DNA of 64,000 bases from Flavobacteriaceae bacterium (GTDB lineage Bacteria > Bacteroidota > Bacteroidia > Flavobacteriales > Flavobacteriaceae). The stretch's first letter is position 1; each line of letters begins with the position of its first letter. The DNA is taken from positions 1-64,000 of the forward strand of contig JAFMLQ010000004.1 of the NCBI GenBank assembly GCA_017852075.1. The letters run 5' to 3'. Below the pieces are notes generated by a model, which did no database searches, was not told the origin of the DNA, and worked only from the letters and a program-made list of their open reading frames with translations. A program made the position numbers and the translations under genes. Below, in pieces: positions 22,269 to 30,809 of this stretch.

Positions 22269-23495
22269 GTGCATCAAAAGCGTACTTTATTTAACGACCC
22301 AATTTATGGTTTTATTGCCATTGAAACCGATTTGATTTTGCATTTAATCAACCATCGTTTTTTTCAGCGTTTGCGTCGAATTACACAAATGGGACTTTCC
22401 AGTTTGGTATATCCAGGGGCACATCATACACGATTTGAGCACGCCCTGGGCGCGATGCATGTCATGCAAAAAGCCATTAGCGAATTGAAGCAAAAAGGAA
22501 TTGACATTTCAAAGGAAGAAAGTGAGGCCATGCAAATCGCTATTTTGTTACACGATATTGGTCATGGTCCTTTTTCTCATGCCTCTGAAAAAATCCTCCT
22601 TAAAGGCATTACGCACGAAGCAGTGTCTTTACGTGTCATTGAACAATTAAATCAAGAGTTTAAAGGCAGATTGGATTTGGCAATACAAATCTTTACTAAC
22701 ACCTATCATCGAAAATTCATGCACCAACTGGTCTCAGGTCAAATTGATGTTGACCGATTGGACTATTTGAAACGAGACAGCTTCTACACAGGGGTTACAG
22801 AGGGTAACATCAATACGGATCGCATCCTCAGTACCATGCACGTGGAAAACGAAAATTTGGTTTTTGAATCCAAAGGTGTACATTCTCTAGAAAAATTTTT
22901 GCTTGCTCGTAGATTGATGTATTGGCAGGTCTATTTACATAAGACCAGCTTGGTTGCAGAGCTTTTGTTGGTTAAAACACTGGAACGCTTTCGGGAATTG
23001 GTAAACTCAGAAAAAGAAACCCTTCCCAAGGATCACATTTTTTATCCTTTGATTCACGGCAACCCACAAGAATCGCTATCAGAATCTATCCTAGCACATT
23101 ATCTTACCCTCGAAGATGTAGATATTTTGCATCTGCTAAAGCAATGGATGCATCATAAAGATTTAGTTTTAAGCAGTCTCTCTAAGCAGATCATTTACAG
23201 ACAACTACCTAAAATAAAAATTCAGAACAAACCGTTTGACAACCATGTGCTAGAACAAAAAGCAGAGCGTTTAGAAAACCTTTCCATTGCTGACAATGAC
23301 ATTTCCTATTTTGTCTTTTCTGGAAACATTTCCAATCAAACCTACATTGCGGATCATGCTCAAATTCTTCTTAAAAATAAATCGGGAAATCCAACTCCTC
23401 TAGATCAAACCATTGATTATTTGGATTTTAATACCTTCTCAAAGCCACTTTACCGTTATTATTTGTGCTATCCAAAGCATCATTTTTCCTTATAA
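22269..23495 (+). CDS. HD-domain phosphohydrolase
   Basis: A 408-residue HD-superfamily protein of the dGTPase/SAMHD1-like branch. The HD core has RFEHALGAMHVM (56-67), ILLHDIGHGPFSHASE near 92-107 with the HD pair, and a later D in SGQIDVDRLDYLKRD near 156-170. The remaining 230 residues are mostly helical. Such proteins hydrolyse dNTPs or other phosphoesters; the substrate here is not evident. The start is a GTG at 22269. It is divergent from porX and lies 18 bp upstream of lpxD. Confidence 0.88.
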   Translation: MHQKRTLFNDPIYGFIAIETDLILHLINHRFFQRLRRITQMGLSSLVYPGAHHTRFEHALGAMHVMQKAISELKQKGIDISKEESEAMQIAILLHDIGHGPFSHASEKILLKGITHEAVSLRVIEQLNQEFKGRLDLAIQIFTNTYHRKFMHQLVSGQIDVDRLDYLKRDSFYTGVTEGNINTDRILSTMHVENENLVFESKGVHSLEKFLLARRLMYWQVYLHKTSLVAELLLVKTLERFRELVNSEKETLPKDHIFYPLIHGNPQESLSESILAHYLTLEDVDILHLLKQWMHHKDLVLSSLSKQIIYRQLPKIKIQNKPFDNHVLEQKAERLENLSIADNDISYFVFSGNISNQTYIADHAQILLKNKSGNPTPLDQTIDYLDFNTFSKPLYRYYLCYPKHHFSL

Positions 23496-23500
23496 ATTCC

Positions 23501-23508
23501 TACTTTTG
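23501..23508 (+). promoter_or_regulatory. TAnnTTTG promoter box for the lpx operon
   Basis: TACTTTTG lies 5 nt before the ATG of lpxD at 23514, so the lpxD transcript would be close to leaderless if this box is used. It sits in the 18-bp gap after the HD gene. Confidence 0.5.
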
Positions 23509-23513
23509 CAGTC

Positions 23514-24545
23514 ATGAAATATACTGCTTTTGAAATCGCTGACAAACTCAATGGAAGTGTTTTAGGCAACGGGAAGGTAGTTGTGAATGCCCTAGCGAAA
23601 ATAGAACATGCTCAACCCGGCTCGTTAAGTTTTTTAGCCCATCCGAAATACATTCCTTTTCTTTCCGATACTCAAGCGAGTATTGTTTTGGTGGCAAAAG
23701 ACTTTACCTTAAAACACGCTTCAAAAGCAACTTTAATCCAGGTTGAAAATCCCTACCACGCATTTACTGTTTTACTACAAGAGTTTGCAAAAGAAAAAAA
23801 GAAAAACTTACATGGGATCCATCCCTCTGCTCTTATAGATCCTTCAGCATCTATTGCTACTGATGTTTATATTGGTCCCAATGTGACAATTGGAGCCAAC
23901 ACTAGTATAGCAGAAAGGGTTCGGATTCATGGACATTGTTATATCGGATCTGAGGTGACAATTGGAAAAGACAGTGAAATTCACCCAAGAGTCAGTGTTC
24001 TTGATGAGTCCGAAATTGGAGCAAACTGTATTATTCAGAGCGGAGCTGTCATAGGCTGTGAGGGTTTTGGATTTGCACCTCAAAAAGAGGGTAATCAAGT
24101 AAAAATCCCCCAGCTGGGAAAGGTTATCGTTGAAGATGATGTAGAGATTGGCGCCAATACTACCATCGATCGCGCTACGCTTGGAGCCACAGTGATCCGA
24201 CAAGGGGTCAAACTCGACAATCTAGTACAGATCGCCCACAATGTAGAGATTGGTCCACATACTGTAATTGCTGCCCAGTCTGGTGTTGCAGGATCTTCCA
24301 AAATCGGAGCACGTTGTGTTATTGGTGGACAAGTGGGCATTATTGGACATTTAAACTTAGGGGATGATATTCAAATCCAAGGTCAAACGGGAGTCATTAG
24401 TAATATCCCGAATGGTCAGGTCATTCAAGGAACACCTGCCATAGATTTTAAATCGTTTTACAAGTCCTACGCTTTGTTTAAGCAATTGCCTGATTTTGAA
24501 TCGCGTCTTAAAAAACTAGAAAAAACTAATACTCATGATCGTTAA
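23514..24545 (+). CDS. lpxD: UDP-3-O-acylglucosamine N-acyltransferase
   Basis: A 343-residue acyltransferase for the third step of lipid A synthesis, adding the N-linked 3-hydroxyacyl chain. It has the N-terminal uridine-binding domain (about 1-100), then a left-handed beta-helix of hexapeptide repeats (about 105-310), with the catalytic-type His in QIAHNVEIGPHT near 239-250, and a C-terminal helix (SFYKSYALFKQLPDF). It overlaps the lpxC/fabZ start by 11 bp, so the two are translationally linked. Confidence 0.96.
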   Translation: MKYTAFEIADKLNGSVLGNGKVVVNALAKIEHAQPGSLSFLAHPKYIPFLSDTQASIVLVAKDFTLKHASKATLIQVENPYHAFTVLLQEFAKEKKKNLHGIHPSALIDPSASIATDVYIGPNVTIGANTSIAERVRIHGHCYIGSEVTIGKDSEIHPRVSVLDESEIGANCIIQSGAVIGCEGFGFAPQKEGNQVKIPQLGKVIVEDDVEIGANTTIDRATLGATVIRQGVKLDNLVQIAHNVEIGPHTVIAAQSGVAGSSKIGARCVIGGQVGIIGHLNLGDDIQIQGQTGVISNIPNGQVIQGTPAIDFKSFYKSYALFKQLPDFESRLKKLEKTNTHDR

Positions 24546-25935
24546 AAATAAACCCCAACAGACACTAGCAAATGCGGTATCGCTCCATGGAATTGGATTG
24601 CATTCTGGAACATCGATTGACCTCACTTTAAAACCCGCAGAAGAGCACAGCGGTTTTGTTTTTTTGAGAAGTGATTTGGATCCTCCAGTCGAAATTCCCG
24701 CTCTTGCCCAGTTTGTAAGTAAAACTGAACGCGGAACTACCTTGTCCAAAGAAGGGGTGGAAATTCAAACTACAGAACACATTTTGGCTGCTTTGATAGG
24801 TTGTGAAATACATAATTGTATCATTGAAATCAACGGGACCGAAGTGCCCATTATGGACGGTTCTTCAAAGCCTTTTGTAGAGGCCATTCAAAACACAGGT
24901 GTCCAAGTACAAGAGGCCTTACAAGAAGTTTTTGTAGTTCAAGAAAATATTCATATCGCTGATGAGGTCACAGGTAGTGAAATCCTTATCGTTCCGGCAG
25001 AAGAAACTTCTTTAACAGTCATGATCGATTTTGAAACTAAAGTTTTAGGAACCCAAAATGCAGTGCTTCATAAGTTGGAGGATTTTCCTTCAGAAATTGC
25101 ATCTTCACGCACGTTTAGTTTTCTTCATGAATTGGAGATGCTTCTAGATCAAGATTTAATTAAAGGTGGAGATTTGAACAATGCCATTGTGTATGTAAAT
25201 AAAACCTTAGATGACAGTACAATGGAGCGCCTAAAAAAGGCTTTTGGTAAAAATGAAATAGCGGTCAAAAACAATGGGATTTTAGACAACTTAACCTTGC
25301 ATCATCCCAATGAAGCCGCACGACACAAGCTGCTGGATGTAATTGGAGATTTGGCCTTGATTGGTATGCCCGTGCAGGGTCGTATCATTGCCACCAAACC
25401 TGGACATAAAATCAATACAGAATTTGCAAAGCACCTCAAAAATATTATTAAAACCACAAAAAATTCAAATGCACCTGTAGTTGATCTCAGTCAGCCCCCT
25501 GTAATGGACGTGAACCAAATTATGGACATGCTTCCTCACAGGCCCCCATTTTTATTGGTGGATAAAATTCTTGAATTGTCAGACACTCATGTGGTAGGGT
25601 TGAAAAACGTGACTATGAACGAAACTTATTTTGAAGGACATTTCCCTGGGGCACCAGTCATGCCTGGTGTTCTCCAGATTGAGTCTATGGCTCAAGCGGG
25701 AGGGGTTTTAGTTCTAAGTACAGTTCCAGACCCTGAAAACTATCTTACTTTTTTTATGAAAATTGACAATGTCAAATTCAAACGTCCCGTACACCCTGGA
25801 GATACCTTAATCTTCAAACTTGAGTTAATAACACCCATACGGCGCGGTATCTGCAATATGCGTGGATATGCCTTTGTAAACGGACAAATTGTTAGTGAAG
25901 GAGACTTGATGGCTCAAATTTCCAGACGCAAATAA
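24535..25935 (+). CDS. Bifunctional LpxC deacetylase / FabZ dehydratase
   Basis: A 466-residue fusion typical of Bacteroidota. The N-terminal LpxC part (about 1-305) is the zinc deacetylase that commits UDP-3-O-acyl-GlcNAc to lipid A; zinc and active-site residues are in TTEHILAAL (His82) and LHHPNEAARHKLLDVIGD near 254-271. The C-terminal FabZ part (about 320-466) is a hotdog 3-hydroxyacyl-ACP dehydratase with HRPPFLLVDKI near 335, then GHFPGAPVMPG near 367 (catalytic His) and QIESMAQAGG (Glu). The fusion joins lipid A and fatty acid synthesis. It sits between lpxD and lpxA. Confidence 0.97.
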   Translation: MIVKNKPQQTLANAVSLHGIGLHSGTSIDLTLKPAEEHSGFVFLRSDLDPPVEIPALAQFVSKTERGTTLSKEGVEIQTTEHILAALIGCEIHNCIIEINGTEVPIMDGSSKPFVEAIQNTGVQVQEALQEVFVVQENIHIADEVTGSEILIVPAEETSLTVMIDFETKVLGTQNAVLHKLEDFPSEIASSRTFSFLHELEMLLDQDLIKGGDLNNAIVYVNKTLDDSTMERLKKAFGKNEIAVKNNGILDNLTLHHPNEAARHKLLDVIGDLALIGMPVQGRIIATKPGHKINTEFAKHLKNIIKTTKNSNAPVVDLSQPPVMDVNQIMDMLPHRPPFLLVDKILELSDTHVVGLKNVTMNETYFEGHFPGAPVMPGVLQIESMAQAGGVLVLSTVPDPENYLTFFMKIDNVKFKRPVHPGDTLIFKLELITPIRRGICNMRGYAFVNGQIVSEGDLMAQISRRK

Positions 25936-25948
25936 AATCATACTCACT

Positions 25949-26722
25949 ATGCTAAACGCCACTGCAATACATCCCGAAGCAAAACTCGGAAAAAACGTTC
26001 ATGTTGATCCCTTTACAATGATACACAAGAATGTAGAAATTGGAGAAGGAACTTGGATTGGATCCAATGTAACGATTATGGAGGGAGCTCGAATAGGAAA
26101 ACATTGCAAGATATTTCCTGGGGCAGTCATTAGTGCCATACCTCAGGATTTAAAATTCAAAGGAGAAGAAACACATGTCCATATCGGTGACCACACTACA
26201 ATCCGAGAATGTGTAACGATCAACCGTGGAACCGCAGCACTTGGTGTTACCAAAATTGGATCCCATTGTTTAATTATGGCCTATTCTCATATAGCACACG
26301 ATTGTAAGGTTGGGGATTATTGTGTCTTTTCTAACAACAGTACCTTGGCAGGACATATTAATGTGGGCAACAAGGTCATTCTGTCAGGATTTACTGCAAT
26401 TCATCAATTTTGTACTATAGGAGATTATGCTTTTGTTGCTGGAGGTTCAATGGTGCGAAAAGACGTACCTCCCTTCATTAAAGTAGGACGTGAACCGCTT
26501 GCTTTTATAGGGATCAATTCTGTTGGTCTGAATCGAAACGGTTTTTCAGACGAACAAATCAAAAGAATTCAAGAGGCATACCGTACTGTTTTTCAAAGCA
26601 ATTTGAATTCCTCTCAGGCTTTGGATGTTTTAGAGCAAGAAGAAACCAACAGTGATGAAAAATTTAAAATTATTGAATTTTTAAAAAAATCCGAACGGGG
26701 AATCGTAAAAGGATATTCCTAA
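25949..26722 (+). CDS. lpxA: UDP-N-acetylglucosamine acyltransferase
   Basis: A 257-residue left-handed beta-helix acyltransferase for the first lipid A step. The hexapeptide helix covers about 1-190, with the catalytic His in SHIAHDCKVGD near 114-124, and the C-terminal helical part (about 195-257) has the family's GLNRNGFSDEQIKRI near 190-204. It lies 13 bp after lpxC/fabZ. Confidence 0.96.
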   Translation: MLNATAIHPEAKLGKNVHVDPFTMIHKNVEIGEGTWIGSNVTIMEGARIGKHCKIFPGAVISAIPQDLKFKGEETHVHIGDHTTIRECVTINRGTAALGVTKIGSHCLIMAYSHIAHDCKVGDYCVFSNNSTLAGHINVGNKVILSGFTAIHQFCTIGDYAFVAGGSMVRKDVPPFIKVGREPLAFIGINSVGLNRNGFSDEQIKRIQEAYRTVFQSNLNSSQALDVLEQEETNSDEKFKIIEFLKKSERGIVKGYS

Positions 26723-26728
26723 ATAAAC

Positions 26729-26736
26729 TAATTTTG
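26729..26736 (+). promoter_or_regulatory. TAnnTTTG promoter box for efp
   Basis: TAATTTTG lies 7 nt before the efp ATG, in the 21-bp gap after lpxA. It suggests an extra promoter inside the operon that would give a near-leaderless efp message. Confidence 0.45.
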
Positions 26737-26743
26737 GCATTCT

Positions 26744-27310
26744 ATGGCATCAACATCAGATATTAGAAAAGGATTGTGCATTAAGTACAACAACGACATT
26801 TTTAAAATAATAGAATTTTTACACGTCAAACCGGGTAAAGGACCTGCTTTTGTCCGTACCAAGCTTAAAAGCGTCACTACGGGGAAAGTAATTGACAATA
26901 CATTCTCTGCAGGACACAAGATTGAAGACATTCGGGTAGAAACACAAAAATATCAATACCTATACAACGAAGGGGATCAGTATCATTTTATGAATACAGA
27001 TGATTACAATCAAATCAGCGTTGATAAAAATATTTTAGAAACCCCAGATTTGTTGAAAGAAGGAGAACTGGTTTCCATTTCCATCAATACGGAAGATAAC
27101 ATGCCCCTTTCTGCAGACATGCCAGCCAGTGTGATTTTGGAAGTAACCCATACAGAGCCTGGAGTCAAAGGGAATACCGCAACCAATGCGACGAAACCTG
27201 CTACTGTTGAAACGGGTGCTTCGGTAAATGTCCCTTTGTTCATCAACGAAGGCGATAAAATCAAAGTGGACACCGAAAAAGGACAATATATCGAACGAAT
27301 AAAAGAGTAA
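26744..27310 (+). CDS. efp: Translation elongation factor P
   Basis: A 188-residue EF-P that relieves ribosome stalling at polyproline. Three domains are visible: the KOW-like N domain (1-64), with the conserved Lys32 at the loop tip in HVKPGKGPAFVR, then two OB domains (about 66-128 and 130-188), the last with the family signature VPLFINEGDKIKVDT near 165-179. The modification enzyme for Lys32 (EpmA, EarP or others) is not in the window. It follows lpxA by 21 bp. Confidence 0.97.
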   Translation: MASTSDIRKGLCIKYNNDIFKIIEFLHVKPGKGPAFVRTKLKSVTTGKVIDNTFSAGHKIEDIRVETQKYQYLYNEGDQYHFMNTDDYNQISVDKNILETPDLLKEGELVSISINTEDNMPLSADMPASVILEVTHTEPGVKGNTATNATKPATVETGASVNVPLFINEGDKIKVDTEKGQYIERIKE

Positions 27311-27331
27311 AACCAAACTAAATTTAAACGA

Positions 27332-28204
27332 ATGAGTGTATTAGTAAACAAGGAATCAAAAATAATTGTTCAAGGATTCACAGGAAGTGAAGGCACTTTC
27401 CACGCCACTCAAATGATTGAGTATGGTACCAATGTAGTAGGTGGGGTGACACCAGGAAAAGGGGGTCAAACCCACCTGGACAAACCTGTCTTTAATACGG
27501 TTGCTGAAGCTGTGAATAAAGTAAATGCAGACACCTCGATTATTTTTGTACCCCCAGCCTTTGCCGCCGATGCAATTATGGAAGCCGCAGAAGCAGGCAT
27601 CAAAGTCATCATCACAATTACTGAGGGAATCCCAATTAACGATATGACCAAAGCGTTCCAGTATGTCCAACAAAAAGGAGCTAGATTAGTAGGCCCTAAC
27701 TGTCCCGGGGTCATTACTCCAGATGAGGCTAAAGTGGGCATCATGCCTGGTTTCGTCTTTAAAAAGGGTAAGGTGGGAATTGTATCTAAATCAGGAACTC
27801 TTACCTATGAAGCTTCAGATCAAGTTGTCGCAGAGGGCTTGGGAATTTCCACAGCAATTGGAATTGGAGGTGACCCTATCATCGGAACCACTACCAAAGA
27901 TGCCATTGAACTTTTTATGAATGACGATGAAACCGATTGTATCGTTATGATTGGTGAAATTGGAGGACAACTTGAAGCGGACGCCGCAAAATGGATTAAG
28001 GCAACTGGAAACAAAAAGCCTGTAGTGGGCTTTATAGCTGGTGAAACCGCCCCCAAAGGACGTACCATGGGACACGCAGGGGCCATTGTAGGAGGTAGCG
28101 AAGATACGGCAGAAGCCAAAAAACGCATCATGAAAGAATGCGGTATTCATGTGGTAGATTCTCCTGCACAAATTGGGGCTAAAGTGGCTGAAGTTCTTGC
28201 TTAA
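27332..28204 (+). CDS. sucD: Succinate-CoA ligase alpha subunit
   Basis: A 290-residue subunit of the TCA-cycle enzyme that makes ATP or GTP from succinyl-CoA. The N-terminal CoA-binding Rossmann domain (about 1-130) is followed by [20 protein letters not shown] near 121-140, then a flavodoxin-like domain with [11 protein letters not shown] near 178 and the phosphorylated His in GHAGAIVGG near 246-254. The beta subunit gene sucC is not adjacent, unlike the usual sucCD pair of many Proteobacteria. Confidence 0.96.
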   Translation: MSVLVNKESKIIVQGFTGSEGTFHATQMIEYGTNVVGGVTPGKGGQTHLDKPVFNTVAEAVNKVNADTSIIFVPPAFAADAIMEAAEAGIKVIITITEGIPINDMTKAFQYVQQKGARLVGPNCPGVITPDEAKVGIMPGFVFKKGKVGIVSKSGTLTYEASDQVVAEGLGISTAIGIGGDPIIGTTTKDAIELFMNDDETDCIVMIGEIGGQLEADAAKWIKATGNKKPVVGFIAGETAPKGRTMGHAGAIVGGSEDTAEAKKRIMKECGIHVVDSPAQIGAKVAEVLA

Positions 28205-28215
28205 AATGAATTAAT

Positions 28216-28962
28216 ATGAAACTCTTAGAGAACAAAACTGCTCTCATTACTGGAGCAAGCAGAGGTATTGGAAAAGGAATTGCCGAAACTTTTGCAGAGC
28301 ATGGTTGTGCTGTAGCTTTTACTTACAGCAGTAACTCTGAAGCTGCTGAAACGCTTGTTAAAGAATTGACTACCGCCGGTATCCAAGTAAAAGCCTACCA
28401 AAGTAATGCCGCTGACTTCGAAGCGGCTCAAAAACTAGTGGATGAAGTACTCGCAGATTTTGGAAGTCTTGATATTTTAATCAACAATGCTGGGATTACC
28501 AAAGACAATCTTTTGATGCGTATGGGAGAAGAAGACTTCGACCATGTGATAGAAGTTAACTTAAAATCTGTTTTCAACATGACAAAGGCTGTGCAACGTA
28601 CTTTTTTAAAACAACGTCACGGTTCTTTGATTCACATGAGTTCTGTTGTTGGGGTAAAAGGAAACGCTGGTCAGGCAAACTACGCTGCTTCAAAAGCAGG
28701 AATCATTGGCTTTTCAAAGTCGGTGGCACTGGAGTTGGGTTCGCGAAATATCCGATCCAATGTAATTGCTCCAGGGTTTATAGAAACTGAAATGACTGCA
28801 AAACTACCCGAAGATGTAGTCCAAGGATGGCGTGATGGAATCCCTTTAAAAAGGGGAGGACAACCCATTGATGTAGCCAATGCCTGTGTGTTTTTGGCTT
28901 CTGATCTGTCTAGTTATGTAACTGGACAAGTACTCCACGTAGATGGAGGAATGTTAACCTAA
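28216..28962 (+). CDS. fabG: 3-oxoacyl-ACP reductase
   Basis: A 248-residue short-chain dehydrogenase for the NADPH reduction step in fatty acid elongation. It has TGASRGIGKGIAE near 12-24 (cofactor), NNAGITKDNLLMRM near 89-102, the active-site Ser in HMSSVVGVKGNAGQANYAAS (Ser near 137-138, Tyr and Lys in YAASKAG near 154-160), and the tail VTGQVLHVDGGM. The TKDNLLMRM segment favours true FabG over other SDRs. It follows sucD by 11 bp. Confidence 0.93.
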   Translation: MKLLENKTALITGASRGIGKGIAETFAEHGCAVAFTYSSNSEAAETLVKELTTAGIQVKAYQSNAADFEAAQKLVDEVLADFGSLDILINNAGITKDNLLMRMGEEDFDHVIEVNLKSVFNMTKAVQRTFLKQRHGSLIHMSSVVGVKGNAGQANYAASKAGIIGFSKSVALELGSRNIRSNVIAPGFIETEMTAKLPEDVVQGWRDGIPLKRGGQPIDVANACVFLASDLSSYVTGQVLHVDGGMLT

Positions 28963-28974
28963 AAAAAAATAATT

Positions 28975-29793
28975 ATGCAAAAACTACCTAAGATTGGTTT
29001 GCCAATCATTTTACTTGTAATCGTACTATTGATCTTTGCTTCTAAATCATCCATTAATATTGGCTATGGTGAAGCGGGGGTATTGTTTAAAACCTTTGGA
29101 GGGGGTGTAGTTACAGATGAACCTACCCTTGGAGAAGGATTTCACATTATTGCTCCCTGGAACAGAGTGTATGTTTATAATGTCAAACAACAAGAATTTT
29201 TCGAAGGAAACATGCAAGTGCTTTCTTCCAATGGACTTGAAATTTCACTAGATGTATCAGTGTTATATCAACCCAAATACAATGAATTGGGACTTTTACA
29301 TCAGACGAAAGGTGAAAACTATGTGAATATTGTTTTGATCCCTCAAATTCGTGCTGTAGCGCGTTCTGTCGTAGGGCGTTATACCCCAGAACAATTGTAT
29401 TCTACCAAGCGAGATGCGATTCAAAATGAGATTTTTGAAGAAACCGTTAAAAATGTAGAGACACAACACATCCAGGTCAATGCTGTTTTGGTTCGTGATG
29501 TTACTTTACCGATGGCTATTAAAGAAGCCATTGAGCGCAAGTTGCGTCAAGAGCAAGAAGCTTTGGAATATGAATTTAGAATCGAAAAGGCAAAACAAGA
29601 AGCAGAACGTCAGCGTATTGATGCGGAAGGAAAAGCTACTGCAAACCGTATCCTTAGCGCCTCATTAACACAAAAAATCCTTCAGGAAAAAGGAATTGAG
29701 GCGACTATTAGATTGTCCGAATCTCCAAACTCTAAAGTTATTGTGATTGGGAGTGGAGAAAGTGGACTGCCAATTATTCTAGGAAATCAATAA
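28975..29793 (+). CDS. Prohibitin / SPFH family membrane protein
   Basis: A 272-residue SPFH-domain protein. One N-terminal membrane helix (about 8-25, GLPIILLVIVLLIFASKS) is followed by the SPFH/PHB domain (about 30-200) and a charged helical coiled-coil tail (about 180-235, rich in EKAKQEAERQRIDAEG). The N-terminal anchor with a large periplasmic or cytosolic cage is typical of HflK/C, QmcA or prohibitins, which assemble microdomains around membrane proteases such as FtsH. Which partner it serves is unknown. It follows fabG by 12 bp and ends the lpx-efp-fabG run. Confidence 0.9.
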   Translation: MQKLPKIGLPIILLVIVLLIFASKSSINIGYGEAGVLFKTFGGGVVTDEPTLGEGFHIIAPWNRVYVYNVKQQEFFEGNMQVLSSNGLEISLDVSVLYQPKYNELGLLHQTKGENYVNIVLIPQIRAVARSVVGRYTPEQLYSTKRDAIQNEIFEETVKNVETQHIQVNAVLVRDVTLPMAIKEAIERKLRQEQEALEYEFRIEKAKQEAERQRIDAEGKATANRILSASLTQKILQEKGIEATIRLSESPNSKVIVIGSGESGLPIILGNQ

Positions 29794-29797
29794 ATAA

Positions 29798-29826
29798 TTG
29801 CTATTTAATTTTTTTGAATATATTTG
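29798..29826 (+). promoter_or_regulatory. Promoter of the histidine operon
   Basis: TTG at 29798-29800 and TATATTTG at 29819-29826 are 18 nt apart, the best match in the window to the Bacteroidota consensus TTG-(17 to 23)-TAnnTTTG. The leader peptide ATG follows 8 nt after the box. Confidence 0.7.
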
Positions 29827-29834
29827 CAACTCAA

Positions 29835-29891
29835 ATGAAAACAACAACACTACATAGACATCATAGTACGACTCGATCAAACGAGATGTAG
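29835..29891 (+). CDS. His operon leader peptide
   Basis: An 18-codon ORF, ATG to TAG, encoding MKTTTLHRHHSTTRSNEM. Three of 18 residues are His, with codons at 29853-55, 29859-61 and 29862-64. It lies just after the his promoter and just before a rho-independent terminator upstream of hisG, as in classical amino acid attenuation. When His-tRNA is scarce the ribosome should stall at these His codons and leave the segment TCAAACG (29877-29883) free. That segment pairs perfectly with CGTTTGA (29920-29926) in the terminator. A ribosome at the stop codon would instead cover it. The peptide itself is probably unstable and has no other role. Confidence 0.85.
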   Translation: MKTTTLHRHHSTTRSNEM

Positions 29892-29946
29892 TAAGATTTC
29901 TATGTATCTATTACAAGCCCGTTTGAGTAATCAGACGGGTTTTTTT
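29877..29946 (+). terminator. His operon transcription attenuator
   Basis: The terminator has arms CCCGTTTGA (29918-29926) and TCAGACGGG (29931-29939), a 9-bp stem with one G-U pair, a 4-nt loop GTAA and a run of seven T (29940-29946), 11 nt before hisG. The competing antiterminator is TCAAACG (29877-29883) in the leader coding region, a 7-nt perfect complement of the terminator's 5' arm. A small hairpin CTCG/CGAG (29872-29875 with 29882-29885) could shield it. Only the pairing is read from sequence; ribosome position and termination efficiency are inferred. Confidence 0.83.
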
Positions 29947-29957
29947 ATTAAAAAAAT

Positions 29958-30809
29958 ATGGTACGTATTGCAATTCAAAAATCAGGGCGACTCAATGAAG
30001 ATTCATTGAACTTACTCAAAAGCTGTGGAATTTCTATCGACAACGGTAAAGACCAGCTCAAGGCTGCTGCTAGAAACTTCCCTATGGAGGTATTCTACCT
30101 TCGCAATGGCGACATTCCCCAATACATGAGAGATGGGGTTGTAGATTTAGCCATTTTAGGGGAGAATTTACTCGTTGAAAAAGGGGAAGACCTTAAGGTT
30201 ATAGAGCAATTGGGTTTTTCTAAATGCAGGGTTTCAATAGCAGTCCCTAAAAATATTGCTTTTCAGGGATTACAAGATTTGGAGGGTAAGCGAATCGCGA
30301 CCTCTTACCCGAATACAGTAAATCGCTTTTTAGATGCAAATCAAATCAAAGCAGATCTTCACATCATTAACGGATCAGTTGAAATCGCACCCAATATTGG
30401 ATTGGCGGACGCTATTTGCGACATAGTTTCTAGTGGGAGTACCCTTTTTAAAAACAATTTAAAAGAAGTTGTTGAAATTTCACGTTCAGAGGCCGTACTG
30501 GTTCAAGCACCTTCAGTTTCAGACGCTGCTGCTGCAACTATTGATAAACTTCGTTTCCGTATCCAATCTGTTTTACGCGCCAAACAATCAAAATACATTT
30601 TACTCAACGCTCCTAATGATAAAATCGACGCTATCAGTTCTATTTTACCCGTCTTAAAAAGTCCTACAGTCTTGCCTTTGGCACAAGAAGGCTGGAGTTC
30701 TTTACATTCAGTCATCAACGCTGGAGATTTTTGGGAGGTTATTGATCAACTTAAAGCTGCTGGAGCAGAAGATATACTGGTATGTCCTATAGAAAAAATG
30801 GTCTTATGA
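29958..30809 (+). CDS. hisG: ATP phosphoribosyltransferase (long form)
   Basis: A 283-residue enzyme that starts histidine synthesis by joining ATP and PRPP. It has the HisG core (about 1-205), with MVRIAIQKSGRLNEDS at the start and ADAICDIVSSGSTLF near 152-166, and an extra C-terminal ACT-like domain (about 210-283) that allows feedback inhibition by histidine. The long form works alone, and no hisZ is present. It is first in the operon, 11 nt after the attenuator T-run, and overlaps hisD by 4 bp (ATGA). Confidence 0.97.
   Translation: MVRIAIQKSGRLNEDSLNLLKSCGISIDNGKDQLKAAARNFPMEVFYLRNGDIPQYMRDGVVDLAILGENLLVEKGEDLKVIEQLGFSKCRVSIAVPKNIAFQGLQDLEGKRIATSYPNTVNRFLDANQIKADLHIINGSVEIAPNIGLADAICDIVSSGSTLFKNNLKEVVEISRSEAVLVQAPSVSDAAAATIDKLRFRIQSVLRAKQSKYILLNAPNDKIDAISSILPVLKSPTVLPLAQEGWSSLHSVINAGDFWEVIDQLKAAGAEDILVCPIEKMVL

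Noticed and set aside
30782-30805. Upstream ATG for hisD
   Set aside because: It would overlap hisG by 28 bp and adds residues with no family match; an ATGA junction at 30806 is more likely.
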